This document shows positions 1 through 6,682 of a stretch of DNA of 17,623 nt, piece by piece; position 1 is the first letter of the stretch, and each line of letters begins with the position of its first letter. The notes beneath the pieces were generated by a model that searched no databases, was not told where the DNA came from, and worked only from the letters and a program-made list of their open reading frames with translations. The stretch lies in contig CAISYT010000122.1 of NCBI GenBank assembly GCA_903889785.1, forward strand, positions 1 to 17,623, in the 5' to 3' direction. The translations under genes and the position numbers were made by a program. The DNA comes from an uncultured Caulobacterales bacterium. GTDB taxonomy: Bacteria; Pseudomonadota; Alphaproteobacteria; Caulobacterales; Caulobacteraceae.

Positions 1-1227
1 ATCATCGCCGGGGCGGGCATGGTCGGTGCCACCCTGGCCCTGGCCCTGGCGCACGGCGGCTTGCGACCTGTGCTGATCGATCCGCTGCCGTTTGACGATC
101 AGGTCCAGCCCACATTTGACGGACGCAGTTCGGCGATCGCCTACTCATCCTTCCGCCAGTGGCGGGTTCTGGGTGTGAGCGAGGCCCTGGAGCCCAATGC
201 CCAGCGCATTGAGCAAATCCTGGTGACAGATGCCACGGCACCCGGAGCGTCGGCACGAGCCCCCGTGGGTGCCTTTCTTCGCTTCGAGGCCACCGAGATC
301 GGCGAAACCTCCGGCGGCGAGCCGCTGGGTTACTTGATTGAAAATCGCCATTCCCGCGCCGCCCTGGCCGCGGCGGCGATCAAGGCGCGCATTCCCGTGC
401 TGGCACCGGCCAAGGTCGCCTCGGTGGTGTTCGAAGGTGCCGCTGCCTCGGTGACCCTGGAGGACGGCCGTATTCTGACCGCGCCGCTCCTGATCGGTGC
501 TGAGGGCCGCGGGTCTGTTGTGCGCAAGGCTGCCGGCATCGGCGAGGTGGCCTGGCCCTATAAGCAGTCAGCCGTGGTGGCGACGGTACAGCTGGAACAC
601 CCGCACTATGGCGTCGCCCACGAATATTTCCTGCCCAGTGGCCCGTTCGCCGTCCTGCCGCTGACAGAAAACCGCGCCAGCCTGGTCTGGACCGAGACGA
701 CAGCGAATGCGGCGGCGCTTGAGGCGGCCAGCGACGCCATGTTCCATGCTCATCTGGCCCGCCGGTTCGGCGAGTTCCTGGGCCGGGTCGAGCGGATCGG
801 GCCAAGCTTTACCTATCCGCTGTCGCTCAGTCTGGCCGAGCGCATGACGGCGCCACGTACAGCCCTGCTGGGCGATGCGGCCCATGGTATTCACCCCATC
901 GCCGGCCAGGGTCTAAATCTCGGCCTCAAGGGCGCGGCGGCCCTGGCGCAGGTGCTTGTCGAGGCGTCGCGTCTGGGCGAAGATATTGGAAACTTGGCCG
1001 TGCTAGAGCGTTATGCCCGCTGGCGCCGTTTCGACACCGTGGCCTTGGCGGCGGCGACCGACCTCTTTACTCGCTTGTTTGCCAACGACGACCCCATTCT
1101 ACGGCTGGCGCGGGGTGCCGGCATGGCCGTGGTCAACCGCGTCGGCCCGGCGCGTCGGTTCTTCATGCAGGACGCCGGCGGCGCGACGGGGGACCTGCCC
1201 AGGTTGCTGCGCGGGGAACCCCTTTAA
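1..1227 (+). CDS. UbiH/UbiF/VisC/COQ6-family FAD-dependent hydroxylase (5' partial)
   Basis: Flavin monooxygenase of the ubiquinone ring-hydroxylase family, expected to add a hydroxyl to the benzoquinone ring precursor at the inner membrane. The frame is open from the first base, and the visible protein opens with the FAD-binding strand and loop IIAGAGMVGATLA (GxGxxG). The true start therefore lies a few codons upstream, outside the window, and the ATG at position 19 falls inside this motif. Further family marks are LIGAEGRGSVVRK, matching the DG motif with Glu for the usual Asp, and LLGDAAHGIHPIAGQGLNLG near residue 295, the GD motif that contacts FAD ribityl. About 408 codons are present, so the protein is nearly full length. 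Which ring position it hydroxylates (UbiH, UbiF, UbiI, UbiL or UbiM type) cannot be told by eye. It converges on the Trm112-like gene. Confidence 0.93.
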   Translation: MIAGAGMVGATLALALAHGGLRPVLIDPLPFDDQVQPTFDGRSSAIAYSSFRQWRVLGVSEALEPNAQRIEQILVTDATAPGASARAPVGAFLRFEATEIGETSGGEPLGYLIENRHSRAALAAAAIKARIPVLAPAKVASVVFEGAAASVTLEDGRILTAPLLIGAEGRGSVVRKAAGIGEVAWPYKQSAVVATVQLEHPHYGVAHEYFLPSGPFAVLPLTENRASLVWTETTANAAALEAASDAMFHAHLARRFGEFLGRVERIGPSFTYPLSLSLAERMTAPRTALLGDAAHGIHPIAGQGLNLGLKGAAALAQVLVEASRLGEDIGNLAVLERYARWRRFDTVALAAATDLFTRLFANDDPILRLARGAGMAVVNRVGPARRFFMQDAGGATGDLPRLLRGEPL

Positions 1228-1239
1228 TCGCCAAAGGGG
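1219..1239. terminator. Hairpin between convergent genes, possible bidirectional terminator
   Basis: CCCCTTT and AAAGGGG form a perfect 7-bp stem around the 7-base loop AATCGCC. The stem overlaps the hydroxylase stop codon and sits between two converging genes. Neither side is followed by a T tract; the plus side runs into a stretch of nine G. Position and stem favour termination, and the missing T tract argues against an ordinary intrinsic terminator. Confidence 0.35.
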
Positions 1240-1253
1240 GGGGGCTGAAGGCC

Positions 1254-1457
1254 TTAGGTCTCGCCTTCGTCCAGCGTCCGCGCGTCGTCCACCAGCATGA
1301 CGGGCACGCCATCCCGGATCGGGTAGGCCAGGCGGGCCGAGGCGCTGATCAGTTCCTGGCGCTCGCGGTCGTATCGCAGCTGGCTGCGCGTCACCGGGCA
1401 GACCAGGATTTCTAAAAGGCGCGGATCAACCGATGGGCCAGGCAAGGCAGCGTTCAT
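1254..1457 (-). CDS. Trm112-like (YcaR/UPF0434 family) small protein
   Basis: A 67-residue protein with the Trm112/YcaR signature: LEILVCPVTRSQL near residues 15-27, then the RLAYPIRDGVPVMLVDDAR segment that closes the fold. Eukaryotic and archaeal Trm112 is a methyltransferase activator; the role of bacterial members is unsettled. Only one Cys remains in the region that holds a zinc-binding Cys pair in Trm112 itself, so zinc binding is doubtful; this is common in bacterial members. A strong Shine-Dalgarno (TAGGAGGTCACC before ATG) overlaps the stop of the upstream LON-domain gene, which implies cotranscription and probably coupled translation. It is the last gene of the minus-strand run and faces the hydroxylase gene. 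Confidence 0.88.
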   Translation of the reverse strand: MNAALPGPSVDPRLLEILVCPVTRSQLRYDRERQELISASARLAYPIRDGVPVMLVDDARTLDEGET

Positions 1458-1466
1458 GGTGACCTC

Positions 1467-2129
1467 CTACTGTATGAAAGGCGGCGCGTCATCGGAATCG
1501 TCGGCGGCCCCGAACTCCAGGAGAGCAACCAGGGTGGCGCAGCGGTCAGACAGGGTCCCGGTCTCGAGCAGCGCCTGTTTCTCGGCCGGTTCGAAAGGCA
1601 GGGCCATGGCCAGGCTATTGACCAAGGCCTCAGTCGGCGCAGCCTTGGCCGATTCCCAGTCGATCGCCAGCCCGCGATGCTCCAGATAATGACGCAGGGC
1701 GACGAGGAACTGCTGCCGCTCGCCCTCTGGCAGGTCGGCGTCGTCCTCGACGAGGTCGTCCTCAAACGGCATGAAATTGGCCCTGACCTGCCGATAGGGT
1801 CCTTGCACCGGCAGTTCATCCTTCACGGCGAACCGGCACACCCCGGTCAGGGTGATCATGTAGCGGCCGTCGGGCGTCTCAGAAAAACTGGTCACACGCC
1901 CAGCGCAGCCGATCGACGCCAAGGCGGGCCGAGCCGCATTGCCGCCGGACCTGGTTTGGACCATGCCAATGATCCGGTCCCCCGCCATGGCGTCGTCCAG
2001 CATGTTTAGATAGCGCGGCTCGAAAACATGGAGTGGCAGCTGGCCGCCCGGAAGCAGCATGGCCCCATCGATCGGGAAGACTGGAATAACCAGCGGCAAG
2101 TCGGCGGCCTTGCGATAGGCAGCGGGCAT
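1467..2129 (-). CDS. LON peptidase substrate-binding domain protein
   Basis: A 220-residue protein carrying the N-terminal (LAN) domain of Lon protease alone. It starts with IPVFPIDGAMLLPGGQLPLH, then FEPRYLNMLDDAM and DRIIGMVQ, the typical opening of this domain. No AAA+ module and no Ser-Lys protease dyad follow, so it is not a protease. Stand-alone members are widespread in Alphaproteobacteria and may act in substrate recognition or as adaptors, but no function is firmly known. The Shine-Dalgarno candidate AGGGTCGCCCC before ATG overlaps the stop of the CnoX-like gene nine bases upstream, and the Trm112-like gene follows nine bases downstream. The three genes look like one operon, an order I recall from other Alphaproteobacteria. 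Confidence 0.9.
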   Translation of the reverse strand: MPAAYRKAADLPLVIPVFPIDGAMLLPGGQLPLHVFEPRYLNMLDDAMAGDRIIGMVQTRSGGNAARPALASIGCAGRVTSFSETPDGRYMITLTGVCRFAVKDELPVQGPYRQVRANFMPFEDDLVEDDADLPEGERQQFLVALRHYLEHRGLAIDWESAKAAPTEALVNSLAMALPFEPAEKQALLETGTLSDRCATLVALLEFGAADDSDDAPPFIQ

Positions 2130-2138
2130 GGGGCGACC

Positions 2139-3041
2139 CTAGCTGAAAAGGATGGACGAGAGTTTCCGCCGCCCCGCCTTGGCGACGTCAGACCCCGGTC
2201 CGGCAGCCTCGAACACGGTCAGCAGCTGTTTGCGCGCCGCCTCCTCGTTCCAGGTCCGGTCGCGGGCGATGATTTCGAGCAGGTGGTCGGCGGCGCATTC
2301 CAGGTCGCCTGCCGCCGCCAGGGCGCCGGCGAGGGCGAAGCGTGCGTCGTGATCGTTGGGGTTCTTCGCTATTGCCACTTCAAGGGGCCGGATTTCAGCA
2401 TTGGCGTTGGCCGCCAGGGCCAAGGCGGCGCGCACGCTGTCGAGGTCGGGGTCGCTAGCGTCTGACGGTGCCGTGGCCGCCACGTCCGCCGCGCGCTCGC
2501 TGTCGCCCCCGAGAAGGTAGCAGCGGGCCATGCCGCCTATGGCCTTCAGATTCTTGGGCTCTAGACTCAACACCGCCGCATAGCCCTGGGCCGCACCGCC
2601 AAGGTCCCCGATGTCCATGGACTCCTTAGCCTGGGCCAGCAGTTCATCTACCTCGCTGACCTTCGGCCCGGTCAGCCGGCTGATGAAGGTCTTGATCTGG
2701 CTTTCTGGCTGGGCACCTTGGAGGCCATCAACGGGCTGGCCATCGACAAATGCGTAGACGGCGGGAATCGACTGAACGCGCAGCTGGCCAGCGTAGGCGG
2801 GTTGCTTGTCGACATCGATTTTGACCAGCCGTACGGCGCCCTTGGCGTCCATCACCGCCTTTTCCAGGATTGGCGACAGTTGTTTGCACGGGCCGCACCA
2901 AGTAGCCCAGAAGTCGACGATCACCGGCACGGTTCGCGACATCTCGATCACGTCGGCCATAAAGCCAGCGTCGGTGCCGTCCTTAATCCAATCCTTCGGC
3001 GCGCCGGCGGGGGCGCTAAGGGTCTCGCCGATCAGACTCAT
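2139..3041 (-). CDS. cnoX: CnoX/YbbN-type chaperedoxin: thioredoxin domain plus TPR-like region
   Basis: A 300-residue protein with an N-terminal thioredoxin domain (about residues 25-135) and a helical, Ala-rich C-terminal half with TPR-like repeats. The active site is WATWCGPCKQ with Cys49 and Cys52; the cis-Pro loop is QSIPAVYAF. Family knowledge: E. coli CnoX lacks a redox-active CxxC and works as a holdase after HOCl exposure, whereas the Caulobacter protein keeps CGPC and combines thiol-disulfide activity with constitutive holdase activity, passing clients to GroEL or DnaK systems. The intact CGPC here points to the Caulobacter-like mode; that is inference. The ATG at 3041 has GGAA eight bases upstream. 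It heads the tight run with the LON-domain and Trm112-like genes. Confidence 0.9.
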   Translation of the reverse strand: MSLIGETLSAPAGAPKDWIKDGTDAGFMADVIEMSRTVPVIVDFWATWCGPCKQLSPILEKAVMDAKGAVRLVKIDVDKQPAYAGQLRVQSIPAVYAFVDGQPVDGLQGAQPESQIKTFISRLTGPKVSEVDELLAQAKESMDIGDLGGAAQGYAAVLSLEPKNLKAIGGMARCYLLGGDSERAADVAATAPSDASDPDLDSVRAALALAANANAEIRPLEVAIAKNPNDHDARFALAGALAAAGDLECAADHLLEIIARDRTWNEEAARKQLLTVFEAAGPGSDVAKAGRRKLSSILFS

Positions 3042-3098
3042 TGTCGTTCCATCTTAGGGGGTACAAACGCTCAAGTTGGAAGATGGCTGCAAGCGACG

Positions 3099-3116
3099 TC
3101 GCCCGCAACCGGGCGA
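3099..3116 (-). terminator. Hairpin just after the ProXp-ala stop codon
   Basis: A perfect 7-bp GC-rich stem (TCGCCCG / CGGGCGA on the plus strand) with a 4-base loop begins two bases past the stop codon of the minus-strand editing gene. It lies in the 77-base gap before the CnoX-like gene. No T tract follows in the direction of transcription, so it may be a weak or Rho-assisted terminator, or a 3' stabilising stem. Confidence 0.4.
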
Positions 3117-3118
3117 GC

Positions 3119-3625
3119 CTAATCTTTGACGGTCATCGATGCGAAATCGACCACGAGCGGCGTAATGCCCAGCGATGCGAGGAAGGTGCGAAAGCCCGCC
3201 TGGCTCAGGGCAGTGGTGGCGGTATTGGTCAGGGGATGGAAATTCACCGGGTCGGCAAGGGCCAGTGCCGCGTCGAGCACGAACCGCACCCGCCCACCTG
3301 TATCATTAATCAGACCCAGCGCCGTGACGGACCCTGGCGTTACCCCCAGGGTCTCTTGCATCAAGATTGGAGAACCGAATGATAGGCGGGCTGAGCCGAT
3401 CACCGGATGCAGCCGCTTGAGGTTAATTGTGGTCTCGCCCAGGGCCGAGATTAGCCAGAGACTATCCTTAGCGTCTTTCAGGAAAAGGTTTTTGGTTTGG
3501 CTGCCGGGCAGCGCCGCCTTGATCTCCGCGCCTTCCCCGACCGTAAACACCGCTGGGTGTTCCAGCGTGGTGTGCGACACGCCGATGGCCTTGAGATAGG
3601 CGAACAGGTCTTCGCGGCGCTTCAT
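3119..3625 (-). CDS. ProXp-ala-type prolyl-tRNA editing deacylase (YbaK/PrdX family)
   Basis: A free-standing editing domain of 168 residues that hydrolyses Ala mis-attached to tRNA-Pro, backing up prolyl-tRNA synthetase in the cytoplasm. Recognisable parts are LEHPAVFTVGEG near residue 22, the conserved Lys segment GSQTKNLFLKD (Lys45), a central SFGSP, and the hallmark GSVTALGLIND, which is usually GSVTPFGLIND. Length agrees with ProXp-ala rather than with the longer ProRS-inserted INS domain or the shorter YbaK. The ATG at 3625 has GGA five bases upstream. It is divergent from the DUF6065-like gene across 68 bases and is followed by a hairpin, so it may be a separate transcript from the CnoX run. 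YbaK-like Cys-tRNA-Pro specificity is the main alternative. Confidence 0.9.
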   Translation of the reverse strand: MKRREDLFAYLKAIGVSHTTLEHPAVFTVGEGAEIKAALPGSQTKNLFLKDAKDSLWLISALGETTINLKRLHPVIGSARLSFGSPILMQETLGVTPGSVTALGLINDTGGRVRFVLDAALALADPVNFHPLTNTATTALSQAGFRTFLASLGITPLVVDFASMTVKD

Positions 3626-3693
3626 AGTTCCACTCTACTAGCGCCACAGACCTGCGCCGTTTAGAGCTTTTTTGCCGCCAGCGGAGACCGACC

Positions 3694-4446
3694 ATGGACT
3701 TGGAGTGCTACCCGACCAGTAACCGGATGGCGGAAATCGTAGCCGGTCGCCCATCGCGGGCCTGGATGGACTATTTCATGGAGCGGCACCCCTACCGCTG
3801 CCTGCCGCTTTCCATGGCCAACACCACCGGCTGGGAACTGTTATGCCCCATGGGCTTTACGGCCGAATGGGACGGGAACATCTATCAGGAGTCGATTAAG
3901 CTCACGCCTGACGTGCCGCACCCCGACTTCCATGAATTCGCCAAGTCGCACTTTAGCCATGGGGTGCTGACCCTGCATACCGGCTATTTGTTCAAGACCC
4001 CGCCAGGCTGGTCGATGTGGGTGATGGGGTCGCCCAACCATATCAAGGACGGCATCCAGGCCCTGAGCGGCCTGGTCGAGACCGATTGGCTGCCCTTTCC
4101 CTTTACCATGAACTGGCTGTTCACCCGCCCCGGCAAGATCCGCTTCGAGAAGAACGAACCGTTCTGTTTCATCACGCTCGTGCAGGACAAGATCCTAGAG
4201 AGCGTCCAGCCGGTGATCCGCTCGCTGAACTCCAACCCTGAACTCGATGGCCAATATGGCGCCTGGCACAAGCAACGCGCCGAGTTCAATAAGCGCATCT
4301 TCAAGCGTGATCCTGAAGCGGTGAAGGAGGCTTGGCAGCGATTTTACTTTAAGGGCGAGTTCCCCGAGGAAATCGCCGACAAGGTCGAGGCACCAGCCGA
4401 CCACGTCAACAAGCGCCGCCTTAAGAGCCCGCGGCTGGGGCGATAA
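3694..4446 (+). CDS. DUF6065-like conserved protein of unknown function
   Basis: A 250-residue soluble-looking protein that I recognise from memory as resembling the DUF6065 family; its function is unknown. Visible features are an aromatic-rich core including SMANTTGWELLCPMGFTAEW, a Thr/Gly segment HTGYLFKTPPGWSMWVMGSP, and FPFTMNWLFTRPGKIRFEKN. The C-terminal third is charged and helical (HKQRAEFNKRIF, FKRDPEAVKEAWQRFYFKGE) and may bind a partner or nucleic acid. There is no signal peptide or membrane segment. The ATG at 3694 is supported by GGAGA seven bases upstream. It stands alone, divergent from the tRNA-editing gene and convergent with the dehydrogenase gene. Tryptophan is unusually frequent (ten residues). 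Codon use looks like its neighbours, so I see no sign of recent transfer. Confidence 0.85.
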   Translation: MDLECYPTSNRMAEIVAGRPSRAWMDYFMERHPYRCLPLSMANTTGWELLCPMGFTAEWDGNIYQESIKLTPDVPHPDFHEFAKSHFSHGVLTLHTGYLFKTPPGWSMWVMGSPNHIKDGIQALSGLVETDWLPFPFTMNWLFTRPGKIRFEKNEPFCFITLVQDKILESVQPVIRSLNSNPELDGQYGAWHKQRAEFNKRIFKRDPEAVKEAWQRFYFKGEFPEEIADKVEAPADHVNKRRLKSPRLGR

Positions 4447-4500
4447 TTCCGGCGATCACGCGCGGCATAAACCCGTCGGCGATGAAATCGAGCTTGCGCG

Positions 4501-5487
4501 CTAAAGCAAAGAGGGCAGGACTCGGTCCGGCGGGCTTTGGCCATCTAAGAACGCCTTGATATTGACCAGCACTTTTTCGCCCATGGCCACGCGGGTTTCC
4601 GCGGTGGCGCTGCCGAGGTGCGGCAGAAGCACGACATTTCGCAGCTTCATCAGCGTTGGGTTCACCCTCGGCTCGTGTTCGTAGACGTCGAGCCCGGCAC
4701 CGGCCAGTTCACCCGCTTCCAGCATATTAGCCAGGGCGGCCTCGTCGATGATCTCGCCGCGCGCCGTGTTGATAACGATAGCCTCTGGCCGCAGCAGCTT
4801 GAGCCGCTGCGCCGACAGCAGGTGGTAGGTCGCCGGTGTGTAGGGGCAGTTGAGGCTGATCACGTCCATTTGCGCCAGCATTTGTTCGAGATCGTCCCAA
4901 TAGGTGGCACCCTGCGCCCCGGCGATGCCGCTGCTGATGGGCCTCCGGTTATGGTAGTGCACCTGCATGCCAAAGGCGTCGGCGCGCCTTGCAAGGGCCT
5001 GGCCGATTCGACCCATGCCGATGATGCCCAGCCGTTTTCCGCCGAGCTTTTGGCCGGTCATCCAGGTGGGGCTCCAGCCATGGAATTCGCCGGCACGCAG
5101 TACGGTCTCGCCCTCTACCATGCGGCGCATGACCGCCAGGATCAGCCCCATTGCGATGTCGGCGGTGTCATCGGTGAGGGCACCGGGCGTATTGGTGACC
5201 ATGATACCCCGCGCATTGGCGGCGGCCACGTTGATATGGTTGATGCCGGCCCCAAAATTGGCGATCAGCTTCAGCTGTGGGCCCGCTTGGTCGATCAGGG
5301 TCTGGTCGATCCTGTCGGTGATGGTGGGGGCCAGAACGTCGGCCTGCTGCATGGCGGCGACGAGGTCTTCTGGTGTGAAAGGCTTGTCATCCACACTAAG
5401 CTGGGTGTCGAATAGCGCGCGCATCCGAATCTCAATCGGATCGGGCAAACGCCGGGTGACGATGACTTTAGTTTTGGAGGCGGCCAT
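4501..5487 (-). CDS. D-2-hydroxyacid dehydrogenase, glyoxylate/D-glycerate (GyaR-like) type
   Basis: A 328-residue NAD(P)-dependent dehydrogenase reducing 2-keto acids such as glyoxylate or hydroxypyruvate. The Rossmann motif is LGIIGMGRIGQALA near residue 153. Strand beta-2 ends in HNRRP with two Arg instead of an acidic residue, which suggests NADPH preference. The catalytic triad can be placed at Arg243 (INTARGEII), Glu272 (DVYEHEP) and His290 (LLPHLGSAT). The start at 5487 gives MAASKTKVIVTRRLPDP, the usual N-terminus, with GAGGTGG upstream. An ATG 30 codons earlier would add a low-complexity, Arg/Pro-rich extension that I reject. The start codon overlaps that of the divergent SH3-domain gene. 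Confidence 0.92.
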   Translation of the reverse strand: MAASKTKVIVTRRLPDPIEIRMRALFDTQLSVDDKPFTPEDLVAAMQQADVLAPTITDRIDQTLIDQAGPQLKLIANFGAGINHINVAAANARGIMVTNTPGALTDDTADIAMGLILAVMRRMVEGETVLRAGEFHGWSPTWMTGQKLGGKRLGIIGMGRIGQALARRADAFGMQVHYHNRRPISSGIAGAQGATYWDDLEQMLAQMDVISLNCPYTPATYHLLSAQRLKLLRPEAIVINTARGEIIDEAALANMLEAGELAGAGLDVYEHEPRVNPTLMKLRNVVLLPHLGSATAETRVAMGEKVLVNIKAFLDGQSPPDRVLPSLL

Positions 5488-6031
5488 GACCCGTCCACCT
5501 CTATCAAAGGGCCGGCCTCTATCAAGGGGAATAGGTCCCAAGGCGGCGATGGCCGTGCTCGCCTGGATGGCCGGCATGGCCGCTTGCGCTGTGGCGGCGG
5601 ATCGCCAGACGCCGTCGGGCCTGCCGGTGCCACGCTATGTGACCCTGAAGTTCAATGAGGTAAACGCCCGCTCGGGCCCAGGTGACGACTATGCCGCTCG
5701 CTGGGTCTATCGTGTACGCGGCCTGCCAGTGCAGGTGGTCGCCGAGACGGCGGAATGGCGCAAGGTCTGCGATCCCGAGGGCGGCAGTGCCTGGGTGCAC
5801 CGACGCACGACCGACGGCCATCGCGGCGTGATTCGCATGTCGGCCCAGTCGCTGGCCCTGCACGCCAAGCCCGATCCTGGCTCGCCGGTGGTTGCAATTC
5901 TAGCCCCTCGCAGCATGGCGGCGTTGGATAAGTGCAAGAACGGCTGGTGTCGCGTACAGGGCCAGAAACGCTACGGCTGGACACCCCGGGCTGAGGTCTG
6001 GGGCACGGCAGATGCTGCACAATGCCGTTAA
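5486..6031 (+). CDS. Secreted bacterial SH3-domain protein (SH3b/DUF1058 type)
   Basis: A 181-residue exported protein. After a basic stretch (Lys8, Arg10, Arg14, Lys19), a hydrophobic segment MAVLAWMAGMAACAVAA ends in a plausible signal peptidase I site. Two SH3-like repeats follow: one with VNARSGPGDDYAARWVYRVR then EWRKVCDPEGGSAWVHR, and a second with SLALHAKPDPGSPVVAIL then NGWCRVQGQKRYGWTPRAEV. Such domains often bind the cell wall or periplasmic partners; the substrate is unknown. I chose ATG 5486 because GGAGG stands five bases upstream. The alternative is ATG 5549, which gives a shorter signal peptide but a poor ribosome site. Cys residues in the second repeat (CKNGWC) may form a disulfide in the periplasm. 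Confidence 0.85.
   Translation: MTRPPLSKGRPLSRGIGPKAAMAVLAWMAGMAACAVAADRQTPSGLPVPRYVTLKFNEVNARSGPGDDYAARWVYRVRGLPVQVVAETAEWRKVCDPEGGSAWVHRRTTDGHRGVIRMSAQSLALHAKPDPGSPVVAILAPRSMAALDKCKNGWCRVQGQKRYGWTPRAEVWGTADAAQCR
5498..5529. repeat. Tandem direct repeat CCTCTATCAA-(A/G)GGG
   Basis: CCTCTATCAAAGGG (5498-5511) and CCTCTATCAAGGGG (5516-5529) recur at an 18-base period, differing at one base. They lie just downstream of the shared divergent start. Translated, they give PPLSKG followed by RPLSRG in the n-region of the SH3-protein signal peptide. On the other strand they lie upstream of the dehydrogenase start, where they could be an operator. The sequence alone cannot decide between the two. Confidence 0.6.
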
Positions 6032-6074
6032 TGAACGGCTCAGTTAAAGCGCCATCTGCGTCGTGGGGTCATTG

Positions 6075-6091
6075 AGGCGGCCTTGCCGCCT
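6075..6091 (+). other. Hairpin between the SH3 gene and fabA
   Basis: AGGCGGC and GCCGCCT form a perfect 7-bp stem around a 3-base loop (CTT), 18 bases before the chosen fabA ATG. There is no T tract after it, so it is unlikely to be a simple terminator. In an mRNA covering both genes it would sit close to the fabA ribosome site, which itself is weak, and could affect initiation. Confidence 0.4.
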
Positions 6092-6109
6092 GTGCTACTC
6101 GGTCGCCGC

Positions 6110-6619
6110 ATGAAGAATTCTTACGACTTCCAGGACCTGCTCGCCTGCGGCCGCGGAGAGATGTTTGGTCCGGGCAATGCTCAGCTTCCGGCCCCGCCGA
6201 TGCTGATGTTCGACCGTATTGTCCGGATCGATTCGGAGATCGGCCAATACGGCAAGGGCTACCTCGAGGCCGAACTCGATATCACGCCGGAGCTGTGGTT
6301 TTTCGCCTGCCACTTTATCGGTGATCCGGTGATGCCGGGATGCCTTGGGCTGGACGCCATGTGGCAGCTGGTCGGGTTTTTTCTCGGCTGGTCAGGCGCA
6401 CCCGGCCGCGGCCGGGCGCTCGGTGTCGGGGAGGTGAAATTCTCCGGACAGGTTACACCAGATGTCAAAAAGGTAGTCTACAAGATCGATTTAAAGCGGG
6501 TGATCATGCGAAAACTCGTTCTGGGCATCGGTGACGGTGTGATGGAAGCGGATGGCCGCCCCATCTATGAAGCCAAGGACCTTCGCGTTGGCCTATTTAA
6601 GGCCGAAGACATCCACTAA
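6110..6619 (+). CDS. fabA: 3-hydroxydecanoyl-ACP dehydratase/isomerase FabA
   Basis: FabA dehydrates 3-hydroxydecanoyl-ACP and isomerises the trans-2 product to cis-3, the branch point to unsaturated fatty acids in the cytoplasm. The 169-residue product follows the E. coli protein almost end to end: DLLACGRGEMFG, LPAPPMLMFDRI, LWFFACHFIGDPVMPGCLGL and RALGVGEVKFSGQV. The catalytic His68 (CHFIGDP) and Asp82 (GLDAMWQ) are present, 14 residues apart as in E. coli. I chose ATG 6110 because MKNSYDFQDLL aligns with the family N-terminus. The upstream TTG at 6083 has GAGG before it but would add nine unconserved residues and lies in a hairpin. fabB follows 63 bases later. The strong FabA match separates it from FabZ. 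Confidence 0.97.
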   Translation: MKNSYDFQDLLACGRGEMFGPGNAQLPAPPMLMFDRIVRIDSEIGQYGKGYLEAELDITPELWFFACHFIGDPVMPGCLGLDAMWQLVGFFLGWSGAPGRGRALGVGEVKFSGQVTPDVKKVVYKIDLKRVIMRKLVLGIGDGVMEADGRPIYEAKDLRVGLFKAEDIH

Positions 6620-6682
6620 ACTGAGGGCCCCCGCGCACAAGGGGCACCATCGCTCGGCGAAACTGGGAGCAGGATACAGGCA

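Noticed and set aside
1236..1244. Run of nine G as a phase-variable tract
   Set aside because: It lies after the stop codon of the hydroxylase and before the end of the convergent gene, so slippage would change no reading frame.
3042..3098. Heat-shock (sigma32) promoter before the CnoX-like gene: CTTGAG followed by CCCCCTAAGAT on the minus strand
   Set aside because: The gap between the two elements is only about 8 bases, too short for the usual sigma32 spacing.
4618..5415. Long plus-strand frame opposite the dehydrogenase (265 codons)
   Set aside because: Antisense shadow of a well-supported gene, rich in His/Gln/Gly typical of GC-rich mirror frames, with no recognisable domain.
5488..5577. 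30-residue N-terminal extension of the dehydrogenase
   Set aside because: Low-complexity Arg/Pro/Gly sequence from the tandem repeat region; the family starts at MAASKTKVIV.
6083..6109. TTG start for fabA with GAGG upstream
   Set aside because: The added nine residues do not fit the FabA N-terminus and the TTG lies in a hairpin; ATG 6110 aligns with known FabA.
6624..6646. GCCCC...GGGGC stem between fabA and fabB as a terminator
   Set aside because: Only a 5-bp stem with a 9-base loop and no T tract; fabA and fabB are most likely cotranscribed.
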